From Pseudorasbora parva (lineage: Eukaryota; Chordata; Actinopteri; Cypriniformes; Gobionidae), in assembly GCF_024679245.1 (NCBI RefSeq), contig NC_090196.1, forward strand, positions 6,015,361 to 6,079,360: a stretch of DNA of 64,000 nt, written 5' to 3'. The translations under genes were made by a program, and so were the position numbers. The first letter of the stretch is position 1. Every line of letters starts with the position of its first letter. Under the pieces are notes generated by a model. The model did no database searches, had not been told where the DNA came from, and saw nothing but the letters and a program-made list of their open reading frames with translations. This document shows, one piece after another, positions 1 through 11,758 of the stretch.

Positions 1-17
1 ATCATCATGAAAAAAAA

Positions 18-74
<57 letters not shown>

Positions 75-254
75 TCAGAGAAGGGACCAGGTGTAAACTG
101 TCAGTCAGGTGTACACACACTGATAGATGTGACATATCCATCAAAACGTCACATCATGAATATGATACTATCAGAACAGGGAGATGACTACATGACTGAC
201 CAACTGCACAAACACACACACACACACACACACACAGACACACACACACACACA

Positions 255-321
<67 letters not shown>

Positions 322-857
322 CTGATGTTCAATTCTGTTAATTCTGTTAACCTGTTAATAAACACTCATGTTTGTGCATCATGTGTATGATCTGTAAAGG
401 TAATGAATGTACGTATGGAGTGGATGCTCTAATGCTGTGTAGATGCCCTAATGGAGGATCTGCAGTGTGTGTTTGACCGTGTGCATGTGTGTGTGACCGA
501 GGTGAATAATGCATAAATGTAATTTCTGGGATACTGCTGTATAAAATGTGCTTCACTGAGCGGAAGCAAGCCAAAAACCCTGCAGGCAGTGTGTGTGTGT
601 GTGTGTGTGTAGTGTGAGAAATCATACAAGCCTGCATTAAAGGTCTCCTATATATTAAAATGCAGCTTTTGAATCTCTCTGTGTAATTGTTCGCAATGAT
701 TAAATGTTGAAATCTGTGTGTTTTCAATTATTGACAAACGAGTCATCGAATACAATACTTTTTTCATGGACAGATTTCCAATTCAAGTAAAAATCATTTT
801 AGTTTCTTAAAAAGACAAAGTTGAAACATTTAATATTATATATATATATATATATAT
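1..857. repeat. Microsatellite-rich intronic stretch: (TA)n 21-61, (CA)n 209-317, (GT)n 590-611, (TA)n 835-857
   Basis: Within presumed copine intron 4. Simple repeats at the listed positions are directly visible; the (CA)n tract is interrupted by CAGACA units. The sequence between them (318-589, 612-834) shows no recognisable exon or transposon end. Translations across the (CA)n tract are artefacts of the repeat. Confidence 0.85.
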
Positions 858-1970
858 GGTCTGTTTTGGTTGTGTTTTTCTCCTTGTACTTCCTGTTTTG
901 AGTTGTCACATGTTCCTTTGTTCTGTTTCCCGCCACTTTTCCGTTGTCATAGTTACCCTCATTAGTTTAGTCCCATTCATCTGTGTTTAGTTAATTGTCA
1001 TCATTGTCATCTGTCCCCCTCATTTAGTTAGTCATCAGTGTTGCCCTGCGTCCCAATTCGCATACTATCCATCCTAAATAGTATTTGAAAATAGAATTAG
1101 TTTGTCCCAAATCGTAGTATGTTGAAAAGAGTAATCCAAAGATTCCCGGATGGTTTACTAATTCCGGTCCGAATTCGAAGTACGGATCGATGTGCACTCT
1201 AACGGCTGATATTGCCCACAACCCATTGCGAGTTGGACGAGGATTCGATTAGAACTACAAATGCGGATAAAAAGCGTTAAAAAACTACAAACATGGCAGA
1301 TGTGCGAGTTTGACGGTTAAGTAGAGAAGTTTAGATAAAGGGGTTTGAGTGACCAACTATCAGTATTTAACCTGACAAAAATATATTTATTCAGTGTTGT
1401 CCACATTATATTTCACCCGCAGCAGCATTGAGAACTTTTGAAATGACACGATTGGCCATTAACTTTTAAATACATCATTATATTTAAACTGCAAACACAT
1501 GAGGAGAGTCTCTGACCCACAAAGACCCACACATGGCAGATCAACGAGCGGCTACATTTCTCTCCAATACGGTAGGAGATTAAACCGAATGTGGAGGATT
1601 TGAACTGTGACGAATCTGACGATGATTGACAGGGCAGATAAACGGTGACGGGATGCATGTAACTAAGCGACAAAGTCCGTTAAAGATGGCGAAGTAGTAT
1701 GTCCCGAAGCTTGCATACTTTTCTGCTACACACTCAAAAGTATATACTTTTTCTTCACAAAAAGAGTACATACTTTTAGGACGTAGTATAAGTAGGCGAA
1801 TTGGGACGCAGCATTGGTATTTAGTTCTCCCCTGTTCACTCTGTCTTGGTCGGGTCTCAGGTTAGATAATGGGGTTTGATGGGCTGTTTTGAGTTTGTTT
1901 TGAATAAATCCAATTTTGTTTGGAAGTCTTGAATCTCCTCTTCTCTGATGCATCCGACACCCATAACGAT
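858..1970 (+). mobile_element. LTR-like fragment (possible solo LTR) interrupted by a MITE
   Basis: The two pieces 858-1045 and 1812-1970 read as one unit once the MITE at 1046-1811 is removed. The unit has TG near its start, an AATAAA at 1903-1908, a T-rich U5-like stretch and an ending resembling fish Gypsy-type LTR termini (GCATCCGACACCCATAAC). No internal retroelement coding sequence is adjacent, which suggests a solo LTR. The exact 5' edge is blurred by the (TA)n tract. Confidence 0.4.
1046..1811. mobile_element. Non-autonomous DNA element, 16-bp perfect TIRs (CTGCGTCCCAATTCGC)
   Basis: The terminal sequence CTGCGTCCCAATTCGC at 1046-1061 is matched exactly in inverted orientation at 1796-1811. 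No coding capacity is seen inside the 766 bp. A diverged relative occupies about 45125-45740. Target duplications are unclear: CAGTGTTG (1036-1043) and CAGCATTG (1809-1816) are similar but overlap the right TIR, so they are not secure. Confidence 0.8.
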
Positions 1971-2191
1971 ATACAGGGAGTGCAGAATTATTAGGCAAAT
2001 GAGTATTTTGACCACCTCATCCTCGTTATGCATGTTGTCTTACTCCAAGCGGTATAGGCTGGAAAGCCTACTACCAATTAAGCATATTAGGTGATGTGCA
2101 TCTCTGTAATGAGAAGGGGTGTGGTCTAATGACATCAACACCCTATATCAGGTGTGCATAATTATTAGGCAACTTCCTTTCCTTTGGCAAA

Positions 2192-3893
2192 ATGGGTCAA
2201 AAGAAGGACTTGACAGGCTCAGAAAAGTCAAAAATAGTGAGATATATTGCAGGGGGATACAGCAGTCTTAAAATAGCCAAGCTTCTGAAGCGTGATCATC
2301 GAACAATCAAGCGTTTCATTCAAAATAGTCAACAGGGTCGCAAGAAGCGTGTGGAAAAACCAAGGCACAAAATAACTGCCCGTGAACTGAGAAAAGTCAA
2401 GCGTGCAGCTGCCAAGATGCCACTTGCCACCAGTTTGGCCATATTTCAGAGCTGCAACATCACTGGAGTGCCCAAAAGCACAAGGTGTGCAATACTCAGA
2501 GACATGGCCAAGGTAAGAAAGGCAGAAAGACGACCACCACTGAACAAGACACACAAGCTGAACCGTCAAGACTGGGCCAAGAAATATCTCAAGACTGATT
2601 TTTCTAAGGTTTTATGGACTGATGAAATGAGAGTGAGTCTTGATGGGCCAGATGGATGGGCCCGTGGCTGGATTGGTAAAGGGCAGAGAGCTCCAGTCCG
2701 ACTCAGACGCCAGCAAGGTGGAGGTGGAGTACTGGTTTGGGCAAGGGGGTAATCTAGCGCTCGGAAAGCGTTCCATCCCCAGGGGCTGCCATTGCTAACC
2801 AAGCCATCACCTGCTGTTAGCATCCCATTGACTCCCATTCATTTTTGAGTCACTTTGACAGTGAATAACTTTACATCTGAGGCGTTTAAAGACTCCATTT
2901 GTCCATTGTTTATTTCTAAAGAAACACGACAATGTATAAAAGGCTCCATTACCTTGTATCTTACACTATCACCCGCAGAAGCTGTTTTTGTAAAAATAGG
3001 CTAATGATTGCGTCATAACCAACGCGACCCTGTCGCACAGTTGAGAAATTACCGTATAGACCTGAGGAGATGCTCGCAGGCAATCTTTTACTGTCTATGA
3101 GACAGTCGGGGGGACGTGGAGACATGTCCTGGAGACTAGTCTGATAAAGTCAAGGGGGAAGAATGGGGAGAAGCCCATAGTGAGCCAAAAGCAACGGGAG
3201 GAAATATTTAAACAACGTGATTCAGATTTCGCTTTCCACATCTACTAGAAGACTCACAGCTGTCAGACAGGAGGCTCACGTCACATCTACGTCGTCAAGC
3301 TTAGTCTGAGCCTGCGCAGTTCACTCAGCCATCAGGAAGTGAGTGCCCCTAGGTTGACTTCATTCTTTCGCCGTTGACATCAATGCGAACGCTCCGTCCA
3401 TTTCTTTTACTGTCTATGGGTTTGGGCTGGTATCATCAAAGATGAGCTTGTGGGGCCTTTTCGGGTTGAGGATGGAGTCAAGCTCAACTCCCAGTCCTTC
3501 TGCCAGTTTCTGGAAGACACCTTCTTCAAGCAGTGGTAAAGGAAGAAGTCTGCATCCTTCAAGAAAAACATGATTTTCATTCAGGACAATGCTCCATCAC
3601 ACGCGTCCAAGTACTCCACAGCGTGGCTGGCAAGAAAGGGTATAAAAGAAGAAAATCTAATGATATGGCCTCCTTGTTCACCTGATCTGAACCCCATTGA
3701 GAACCTGTGGTCCATCATCAAATGTGCGATTTACAAGGAGGGAAAACAGTACACCTCTCTGAACAGTGTCTGGGAGGCTGTGGTTGCTGCTGCACGCAAT
3801 GTTGATGGTGAGCAGATCAAAACACTGACAGAATCCATGGATGGCAGGCTTTTGGGTGTCCTTGCAAAGAAAGGTGGCTATATTGGTCACTGA
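2192..3893 (+). pseudogene. Broken DD37E transposase gene (copy 1)
   Basis: The frame starts MGQKKDLTGSEK and encodes a Tc1-like helix-turn-helix N-terminus (IAKLLKRDHRTIKRF). It runs to the first catalytic Asp motif (WTDE) and is then broken after VLVWA by the 676-bp insertion at 2743-3418. Downstream of the insertion the frame resumes but meets TAA at 3537-3539, where the intact copy has TAC. The C-terminal part from 3570 retains QDNAPSHASK and SPDLNPIENLW. Two independent lesions make it non-functional. Confidence 0.93.
2743..3418. mobile_element. Unclassified 676-bp insertion inside the copy-1 transposase gene
   Basis: Direct repeats GGTTTGGGC at 2734-2742 and 3419-3427 flank the insert; the intact sister element has this sequence once. 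A 9-bp duplication (8 bp if one base is shared by chance) suits hAT- or Mutator-type insertion. The insert starts AAGGGGGTAATC and ends TTTTACTGTCTATG. Clear TIRs were not identified, and a second copy of CTTTTACTGTCTATG lies inside it near 3086. No coding sequence recognised. Confidence 0.75.
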
Positions 3894-4222
3894 TTTGTTT
3901 TTGTTTGGTTTTTGAATGTCAGAAATGTATATTTGTGAATGTTGAGATGTTATATTGGTTTCACTGGTAAAAATAAATAATTGAAATTGGTATAAATTAG
4001 TTTTTTGTTAAGTTGCCTAATAATTATGCACAGTAATAGTCACCTGCACACACAGATATCCCCCTAAAATAGCTAAAACTAAAAACTAAAACTTCCAAAA
4101 ATATTCAGCTTTGATATTAATGAGTTTTTTGTGTTCATTGAGAATAATGTTGTTGTTCAATAATAAAATTAATCCTCAAAAATACAACTTGCCTAATAAT
4201 TCTGCACTCCCTGTATATATAA

Positions 4223-7200
4223 GGGCTGTCAAAATTAACACGTTAACACAAATTCATTTTAACGGCACTAATTTTATTAACGCAGCGGGCATTTTCTGTT
4301 TGATCCGTAGTTGCAGAAATACGACAATTCACCGTGACGTCACAACAGTAATAAACGCTCTTCCGGGTGGCAAAAGCGAAGCGTTCCTATGGCAGCGCTA
4401 GTAAATTGCTTGGGATTCAGACATAGATAACATGATTATTGAGGGACTTATTAACTAATTCAGGAGACAGCAATACATGAAATGCCTAACCTTGCTCCAG
4501 TAGATGTAGCGCTAGTCTAATACCATCATTTTTAAATGAGCCTCAGCCGACCATTGAGTAGTTATTTTAGTGACTGTTGCTGTTTGACTTACAATATGTT
4601 AGGCTATCGTAGATGGTCTAGTTCCTGTTATCTAACTCAAAAGGCTATGATCGTTTTCTGTTGTGTGTGTCTGTTGTGACCGTGAGCTTCTGACGGTCAA
4701 AAGGATAGCGTGCTGTAGATTAGCACTACTCCGCTAACGTTAGGCATTCACTCAAACTAAACTCGCAGTGATGATGAAGCCAGTGTGGTCCACGCATCAA
4801 TCATCCATCAGCTATGTTTTGCTTTTCCTATTTCTTCCATTGACTTTTGATCAGTAGCCTACATGACAGGAGTTCGGTCTCTTCCTACTTTTACTTCAGG
4901 CAGTGACTGGCAATGAGTTCGATCTTTAAAAGAGTTTTTTAAAGTTTACTAATATTAGTCTCGAATTTCCCCAGCTGAAGATAATTATGCTCTGCTATGA
5001 TTTTGTAGATGGACCGTTTTGAGAATACTTCTGTAGCTCCACTTTTGACGACGTCCACTCGCTTTAGCCTCCTCACCCACAGGTTTTGCTGGATATATTT
5101 ACTTTTTTCTGAAGGAAATCGATACAATCCTACACCTCTTGCTGTATACCTGACGGCGCAACCCCAAACACAACACGTTTACATCATAGTTTCAACTTTA
5201 ATCAACAACAATATTCTTATCTCTGTATCTGTTTACAGCAGCCGGCTGATCTCTTCAGTTTGTCGGTAGAAGCCGCTCGCGTTCTGCCACCCGGATGTAT
5301 CCTGGTGCCGATTGTTTACAAACATTCTGAAATGGTCTATAGAGATCAGCCGTAGACGTAAAGGATGCAGCAGAAAACATTAACAGGGAAAGAAAAGAGT
5401 TAACAATATCATTATTCTGAAACAAGTGCAGTTATAGCCTACATAAGCTCCCATATTTTCTGCTCAACTTTATTAGACTCCAGGTCGAAAGAAAAGTGTG
5501 TTTTCACTGAGCACATTCTCTGCAGTCGAGCACGATGCACTGAAGCTCACTCTCGCTCATATCTGAGGTAAATCATTAACACCATCACCACTTACAGTAC
5601 GTGTGTTTTATTGAACTTAATACATTACAATCGGTTAAAACGAATACGCAGGTTACTTTCTGAACAAGAGCGCTCCCGAGTCTGTGTTCTTCACACTGTT
5701 CACGTGAATCGCGTCACAGCTAGGCACACACACACACAAACACACACACACAAAATACCGGCAGTTCAATAGGGAGCGCATCTCTTAAAGGGGCCGCACT
5801 ATCGCACTATATTCCAGCTCTTTAAGGGGCCGCACTATATTCCAGCTCTTAAAGGGGCCGCACTATATTCCAGCTCTTTAAGGGGCCGCACTATATTCCA
5901 GCTCTTTAAGGGGCCGCACTATATTCCAGCTCTTAAAGGGGCCGCACTATATTCCAGCTCTTAAAGGGGCCGCACTATATTCCAGCTCTTTAAGGGGCCG
6001 CACTATATTCCAGCTCTTTAAGGGGCCACACTATATTCCAGCTCTTAAAGGGGCCGCACTATATTCCAGCTCTTAAAGGGGCCGCACTATATTCCAGCTC
6101 TTAAAGGGGCCGCACTATATTCCAGCTCTTAAAGGGGCCGCACTATATTCCAGCTCTTAAAGGGGCCGCACTATATTCCAGCTCTTAAAGGGGCCGCACT
6201 ATATTCCAGCTCTTAAAGGGGCCGCACTATATTCCAGATCTTAAAGAGGCCGCACTATATTCCAGCTCTTAAAGGGGCCACACTATATTCCAGCTTTAAA
6301 AGGGGCCACACTATATTCCAGCTCTTAAAGGGGCCGCACTATATTCCAGCTCTTAAAGGGGCCGCACTATATTCCAGCTCTTAAAGGGGCCGCACTATAT
6401 TCCAGCTCTTTAAGGGGCAGCACTATATTCCAGCTCTTAAAGGGGCCGCACTATATTCCAGATCTTAAAGAGGCCGCACTATATTCCAGCTCTTAAAGGG
6501 GCCACACTATATTCCAGCTTTAAAAGGGGCCACACTATATTCCAGCTCTTAAAGGGGCCGCACTATATTCCAGCTCTTAAAGGGGCCGCACTATATTCCA
6601 GCTCTTAAAGGGGCCGCACTATATTCCAGCTCTTAAAGGGGCCGCACTATATTCCAGCTCTTAAAGGGGCCGCACTATATTCCAGCTCTTAAAGGGGCCG
6701 CACTATATTCCAGCTCTTTAAGGGGCCGCACTATATTCCAGCTCTTAAAGGGGCCGCACTATATTCCAGCTCTTAAAGGGGCCGCACTATATTCCAGCTC
6801 TTAAAGGGGCCGCACTATATTCCAGCTCTTTAAGGGGCCGCACTATATTCCAGCTCTTAAAGGGGCCGCACTATATTCCAGCTCTTAAAGGGGCCGCACT
6901 ATATTCCAGCTCTTAAAGGGGCCACACTATATTCTAGCTCTTAAAGGGGCCACACTATATTCCAGCTCTTAAAGGGGCCACACTCTATTCCTACTGGTGG
7001 AATATGGACCTCCTCCAGGTATGGTGTGATGCTGGTGCACTCTCAGGTCCACATGACAGCATTCACATTACCAATTTATCATACGAACTGTGCCCTGTTC
7101 TGAACTAAACTGTCAGTGTAAAAACTCCCTTTATTTATTTTCTTAAAATGAGAGAAGTCACTGCTTATTCTAAATTTTTAAGCTTAGGCTTAAGAGACAT

Positions 7201-7470
7201 GAACTAGTTCTTTGAAAATCATCTGTGACCTTTGATACATGTCTAGTCTTCATGCTCCGTGTATGGTTTCACTAATAATAAACGTACATTTGCATAAAGC
7301 ATGCATAGTTGTCCATACCCATGTTGATTAGAGTATTAAAAACTTTAAACATATTAATTTAAGGTACATTTAGAACTGATAAATATGTGATTAAATTGCG
7401 ATTAATCACGAGTTAACTCATGACAATATGCGATTAATCACGATTTAATATTTTAATCGATTGACAGCAC
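4223..7470. mobile_element. Harbinger-like element containing a minisatellite
   Basis: Ends read GGGCTGTCAA (4223) and TTGACAGCAC (7470), a 9/10 inverted match. Both are flanked by TAA (4220-4222, 7471-7473), consistent with the 3-bp TWA target preference of PIF/Harbinger. The right end resembles a common fish repeat rich in GATTAATC. The element abuts the right TIR of the preceding Tc1 copy. No transposase frame is recognisable in 4300-5770. The two ends may come from related but distinct subfamilies, so the single-element reading is an inference. Confidence 0.5.
5783..6995 (+). repeat. 28-bp minisatellite, about 43 units
   Basis: The unit contains GGGGCCGCACTATATTCCAG followed by CTCTTAAA. 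Units differ mainly at CTTTAAGG versus CTTAAAGG and GCCGCA versus GCCACA. A distinctive three-unit variant (GATCTTAAAGAGG, then CCACAC, then CTTTAAAAGG) occurs at 6237 and again at 6461. The spacing is 224 bp, or eight units, which shows higher-order duplication. Confidence 0.97.
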
Positions 7471-7473
7471 TAA

Positions 7474-7800
7474 CAGTGGGTACGAAAAGTATTGACAGAA
7501 AAATACAGAATTGTTGATATTTTTGCAGATTTATCAAAAAAGAAAACCTGAAAGATCAAATGGTCCTAAGTAATCAGACCCTTTGCTGTGACACTCCTAT
7601 ATTTAACTCAGGTGCTGTCCATTTCTTCTGATCATCCTTGAGATGGTTCTACACCTTCATTTGAGTCCAGCTGTGTTTGATTATACTGATTGGACTTGAT
7701 GAGGAAAGCCACACACCTGTCTATATAAGACCTTAGAGCTCACACTGCATGTCAGAGCAAATGAGAATCATGAGGTCAAAGAAACTGCCTGAAGAGATCA
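7474..7800 (+). mobile_element. Truncated left end of a Tc1-like element (same family as 57636-59340)
   Basis: Begins CAGTGGGTACGAAAAGTATT and proceeds through the family's TIR and leader (TATATAAGACCTTAGAGCTC) to the first transposase codons (MRSKKLPEEI). It then stops matching at about 7800. Only about 330 bp of a ~1.5-kb element remain. Confidence 0.85.
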
Positions 7801-8136
7801 GACATAACTGTTTTTTTATTTTTTATAATGAGATGGTAAGGTTTGTGAAATATAATTTTTTCACAATTTAAAAATTAACTTAAAAATAATTAAAACATGT
7901 ATATTCAGACACACATTACTTAAGATATCAGGGTGAAATTTATTACATTAGATGGAGGTTACACTACTTGACATTTAAAAACATTACATTTTTTGAAAAT
8001 ATTTGAAATATACAAGCCAAGTGATAAAACAAGATCTAATATGAATTAATTTGGCACATTTGAATTTTGAGGAGTGAACATGATCATTTAGTCAAACATA
8101 TCATCTCAAACACATCTGCACACTAATTATACTCAC
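7801..8136. other. Unique AT-rich intron 4 sequence next to exon 4
   Basis: No repeat family, RNA gene or additional exon recognised. It ends at the exon 4 donor. Confidence 0.6.
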
Positions 8137-8240
8137 AGGTCAAAGCGTAAATTCTGTCTCTCTTCAAAGAAGTAATCGATGATGAATTTGTGCACAAAGT
8201 CTGGATTCAGCGTGTTATCGATGACTTCTGTCCTGCCGAA
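8137..8240 (-). CDS. cpne5: Copine-5-like, coding exon 4 (C2A core)
   Basis: A 104-nt exon with acceptor GTCTAG and donor GTGAGT. It encodes [19 protein letters not shown] followed by [15 protein letters not shown] and ends with two bases (CT) of a Leu codon. [16 protein letters not shown] and DYFFEE-QNLRFDL are highly characteristic of the CPNE5/CPNE8 C2A domain. The next expected exon (YDVDSKS region, calcium loop 3) was not found down to position 1, so intron 4 is longer than 8.1 kb and the remaining exons (C2B and VWA) lie outside the window. Exons 3 and 4 sit between a Tc1 fragment ending near 7800 and a hAT element starting at 8614. Confidence 0.92.
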
Positions 8241-8341
8241 CTAGACAACAGAACAGCAAACGGCATCACATGATAGCATGGATAACAGTAATGTCAATGA
8301 AAAATACAGGTCTAGAAACACTACTTCAGAAAATACATTAC

Positions 8342-8388
8342 CTCTCTCCACTCCCTGTTCGCCATCGTCTGAGTGTACAGCACACAAA
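8342..8388 (-). CDS. cpne5: Copine-5-like, coding exon 3 (C2A)
   Basis: A 47-nt exon between an acceptor reading TGTGTAG and a donor GTAATG. With the single base carried from exon 2 it encodes ICVLYTQTMANREWRE, matching the copine segment after the KSDP motif. It ends in phase 0, as exon 4 requires. Intron 3 to exon 4 is only 101 bp, in strong contrast to introns 1 and 2. The donor (GTAATG) is less canonical than its neighbours but keeps GT. Confidence 0.9.
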
Positions 8389-8613
8389 CTACACAGAAAC
8401 AAAGTTAAAAAGGAAAGATATATGAAAAATGCCTTAATGCATTCAAATTTCACTTTGTTGGACAGAAGAGTGTAAACAGCAGCCCTGTTTTTTTAATTCA
8501 ACAAATTAAGAAATCAAATATGCACAAAAAGATGTGTAGTGCTGTTGAGGCATTATTGGCTCATTTGTCTTCCATGCAATGAGGACAGCGGTTTTATTCA
8601 CACGCGCACACAC

Positions 8614-9977
8614 CAGGGATGGAAATTAGCACCGCCACCAGCCAAACGCGGGTGATTTTGAGTTGTGGCGGGTAAACTCGCTTCACCTACCGGCCACCGT
8701 GGCGGGTAAATAAAAATAGCATACTGTTTCCCCTCTTTGTAAACTTTGTTCAATGCATGCGAGTGCGGCCGTATGTCCGAATATGACCAGTCGTTTTCGC
8801 CGTCAGTACCCGGATGTAGTACCAGAAGACGCGAATACAAACTCGCGCGCGCTGAAAGAAGATCCGTCACTGCGCATCATCCGAGAACGCGCACTCGTCT
8901 CACAGCGCGCAAATATTGAGTTCTCTTTCAAGTAAGTCTTGCGCTTAAATGGACAAACTCACACAAAAAGTATGTCAACATGTCCATCTTGATTAGTATC
9001 CAAGCAGACATAGTCTGAATGCCTCAAGTGAACGTTATACAGTCGAGAAAGAAGAGCATATCCCTGCACTAGGTCTTAAAGGGGCAGTCGCCTTTACTGC
9101 TGTCTGTTTAATGTCAAACAAAAGGACATCACTCACTGCTCTTGAATAGCTTTTGTAAGTTTAATAAGGATTAATCTTTAATTTAAACAGTTAAAATATG
9201 CAGTTATTTTACATTTGATTACTTTATTTAATTTCTGTACCTTTCTGCAAGCCATTAGGCCTGTACATTAGCTATTATTAAATGTACACATGAGTGAGGT
9301 CAAGTTAAACATTTTAGTTTGAATTGTATTTTATACTGTGGATTGTTGCAATGTGCTAAATAAATATTTGTATAATTTGTAATTGATTAATATTTGAAAC
9401 GTTAATATTAATTTATGCAATCGCAATGCCTTGATTTTTAGTAAAGTTACACAGTCACAGCATTAGCCATAAATGCAATGGTACTAATAATTGGCATAAT
9501 TTCTTTTGGTGTTTCGGTTTCGGCCAAGAATTTTTATTTCTGTGCATCCCTACTGACAATGTTCTGCTCGGTGTGTCGTCAACATGCTTCAGAAGATGCC
9601 AAAACTAATAGTTTCATTGTTGGGACTAAAAACCTAAAACTGGAAGCCATAAAAGATCACGAATCATCCAAATGCCACATCCAGGTTAAAAAAAAAGCGC
9701 ACAGAGCACAGAGCTCTACTCATTTAAAGAAATGTATATCAGTTCATGGATTGTGTGTGTATAAGAGAGATAGAGAAAATGTCTGTGTTTCATTGAGACT
9801 TGAGATTAAATAAACTGCTTAAGTATTGTAGAGCTTGTAGTATTAATTTTTCACATGCAGTTACACATTGTCGGTTAAAAACTAGAAAGTGGCTGGTAAA
9901 AACATGGAGTGGCTGGTAGATTTTGAAATCCACCAGCCACAGTGGCCGGTGGACAAAAAAGTTAATTTCCATCCCTG
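8614..9977 (+). mobile_element. hAT-like element, TIR CAGGGATGGAAATTA
   Basis: CAGGGATGGAAATTA at 8614 is matched inverted by TAATTTCCATCCCTG ending at 9977 (1364 bp). Flanking 8-mers are GCACACAC and GCGCGCGC, in a CA/CG-rich target, so the duplication cannot be scored cleanly. A GC-rich segment with scattered CpG (8740-8900) follows the left end. A zinc-finger-coding remnant lies near the right end. Confidence 0.75.
9559..9730 (+). pseudogene. BED/TTF-type zinc-finger remnant of a hAT transposase
   Basis: The frame reads MFCSVCRQHASEDAKTN, then FIVGTKNLKLEAIKDHESSK and CHIQVKKKAH. This is the C-x2-C ... H-x5-H pattern followed by K/A-rich sequence typical of the N-terminal zinc finger of hAT-derived (ZNF862-like) proteins. 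No catalytic or dimerisation region follows within the element, so it is a fragment. Confidence 0.6.
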
Positions 9978-10000
9978 GCGCGCGCACGCACACGCGCACG

Positions 10001-10004
<4 letters not shown>

Positions 10005-10086
<82 letters not shown>

Positions 10087-10357
10087 GTGTTTCCATGTTT
10101 TATGGGGACTTTCCATAGGTGTAATGGATTTCATACTGTACAAACTGTACATCCTATCCCCTTACACTGCCCCTGCCCCTAAACCTACCCATCACAGGAA
10201 ACATTCTGCATTTTTACTTTCTCAAAAAAACTCCTTCTGTGTGATTTATAAGATATTTTCCTCATGGGGACCAAAAAATGTCCCCACAAGGACAAGGATT
10301 TCGGATATTGCCATCTTTGTGGGGACATTTTGTCCCCATAACGTAGGGATTACCAGG

Positions 10358-10455
<98 letters not shown>

Positions 10456-10636
10456 TTTATACAAACTGTATATTCTATCGCCCTAAACCCATCACAGAAA
10501 ACTTCATTTTGTATGATTTGTAAGCTGTTGTCCTCATGAGGACCAAAAAAAGGTCCCAACTTGGTTAACAATTTCTGGTATTACTACCTTTAGGGTTTTT
10601 GATCATCAACATTGGGAATACAAGGCACATACACCA

Positions 10637-10670
<34 letters not shown>
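10005..10670. repeat. Two GGGGAC-type dispersed repeats alternating with long (CA)n tracts
   Basis: (CA)n occupies about 10008-10083, 10362-10452 and 10640-10671. Two related ~190-270-bp repeats lie between them (10090-10361 and 10453-10630), each with TTGTATGATTTRTAAG-like and CTCATGRGGACCAAAAAA motifs and the phrase CAAACTGTAYATYCTAT. This is a repeat common in cyprinid DNA and usually associated with (CA)n. Family name not assigned. Confidence 0.8.

Positions 10671-11758
<1,088 letters not shown>

Larger units (their letters stand above)
1974..4213 (+). mobile_element. Tc1/mariner DD37E-type element, copy 1 (split by a 676-bp insertion)
   Basis: Outer TIRs CAGGGAGTGCAGAATTATTA at both ends are flanked by TA target dinucleotides (1972-1973, 4214-4215). 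Inner inverted copies of the ATAATTATTAGGCAAC motif (about 2155-2172 and 4010-4030) give an IR/DR layout. Without the insertion the element is 1555 bp, the same length as the copy at 23281-24835, and the two are nearly identical. Confidence 0.95.

Noticed and set aside
129..365. Open frames of His-Thr and Cys-Val repeats
   Set aside because: They are translations of the (CA)n tract; also rejected in the (CA)n, (GA)n, (TA)n and (ATG)n tracts elsewhere.
1036..1816. 8-bp target duplication CAGTGTTG/CAGCATTG for the 1046-1811 MITE
   Set aside because: Two mismatches, and the right copy overlaps the TIR; not safe to claim hAT.
5783..6995. Regular 28-bp repeat considered as a CRISPR array
   Set aside because: Units are contiguous with no unique spacers, and the context is vertebrate.
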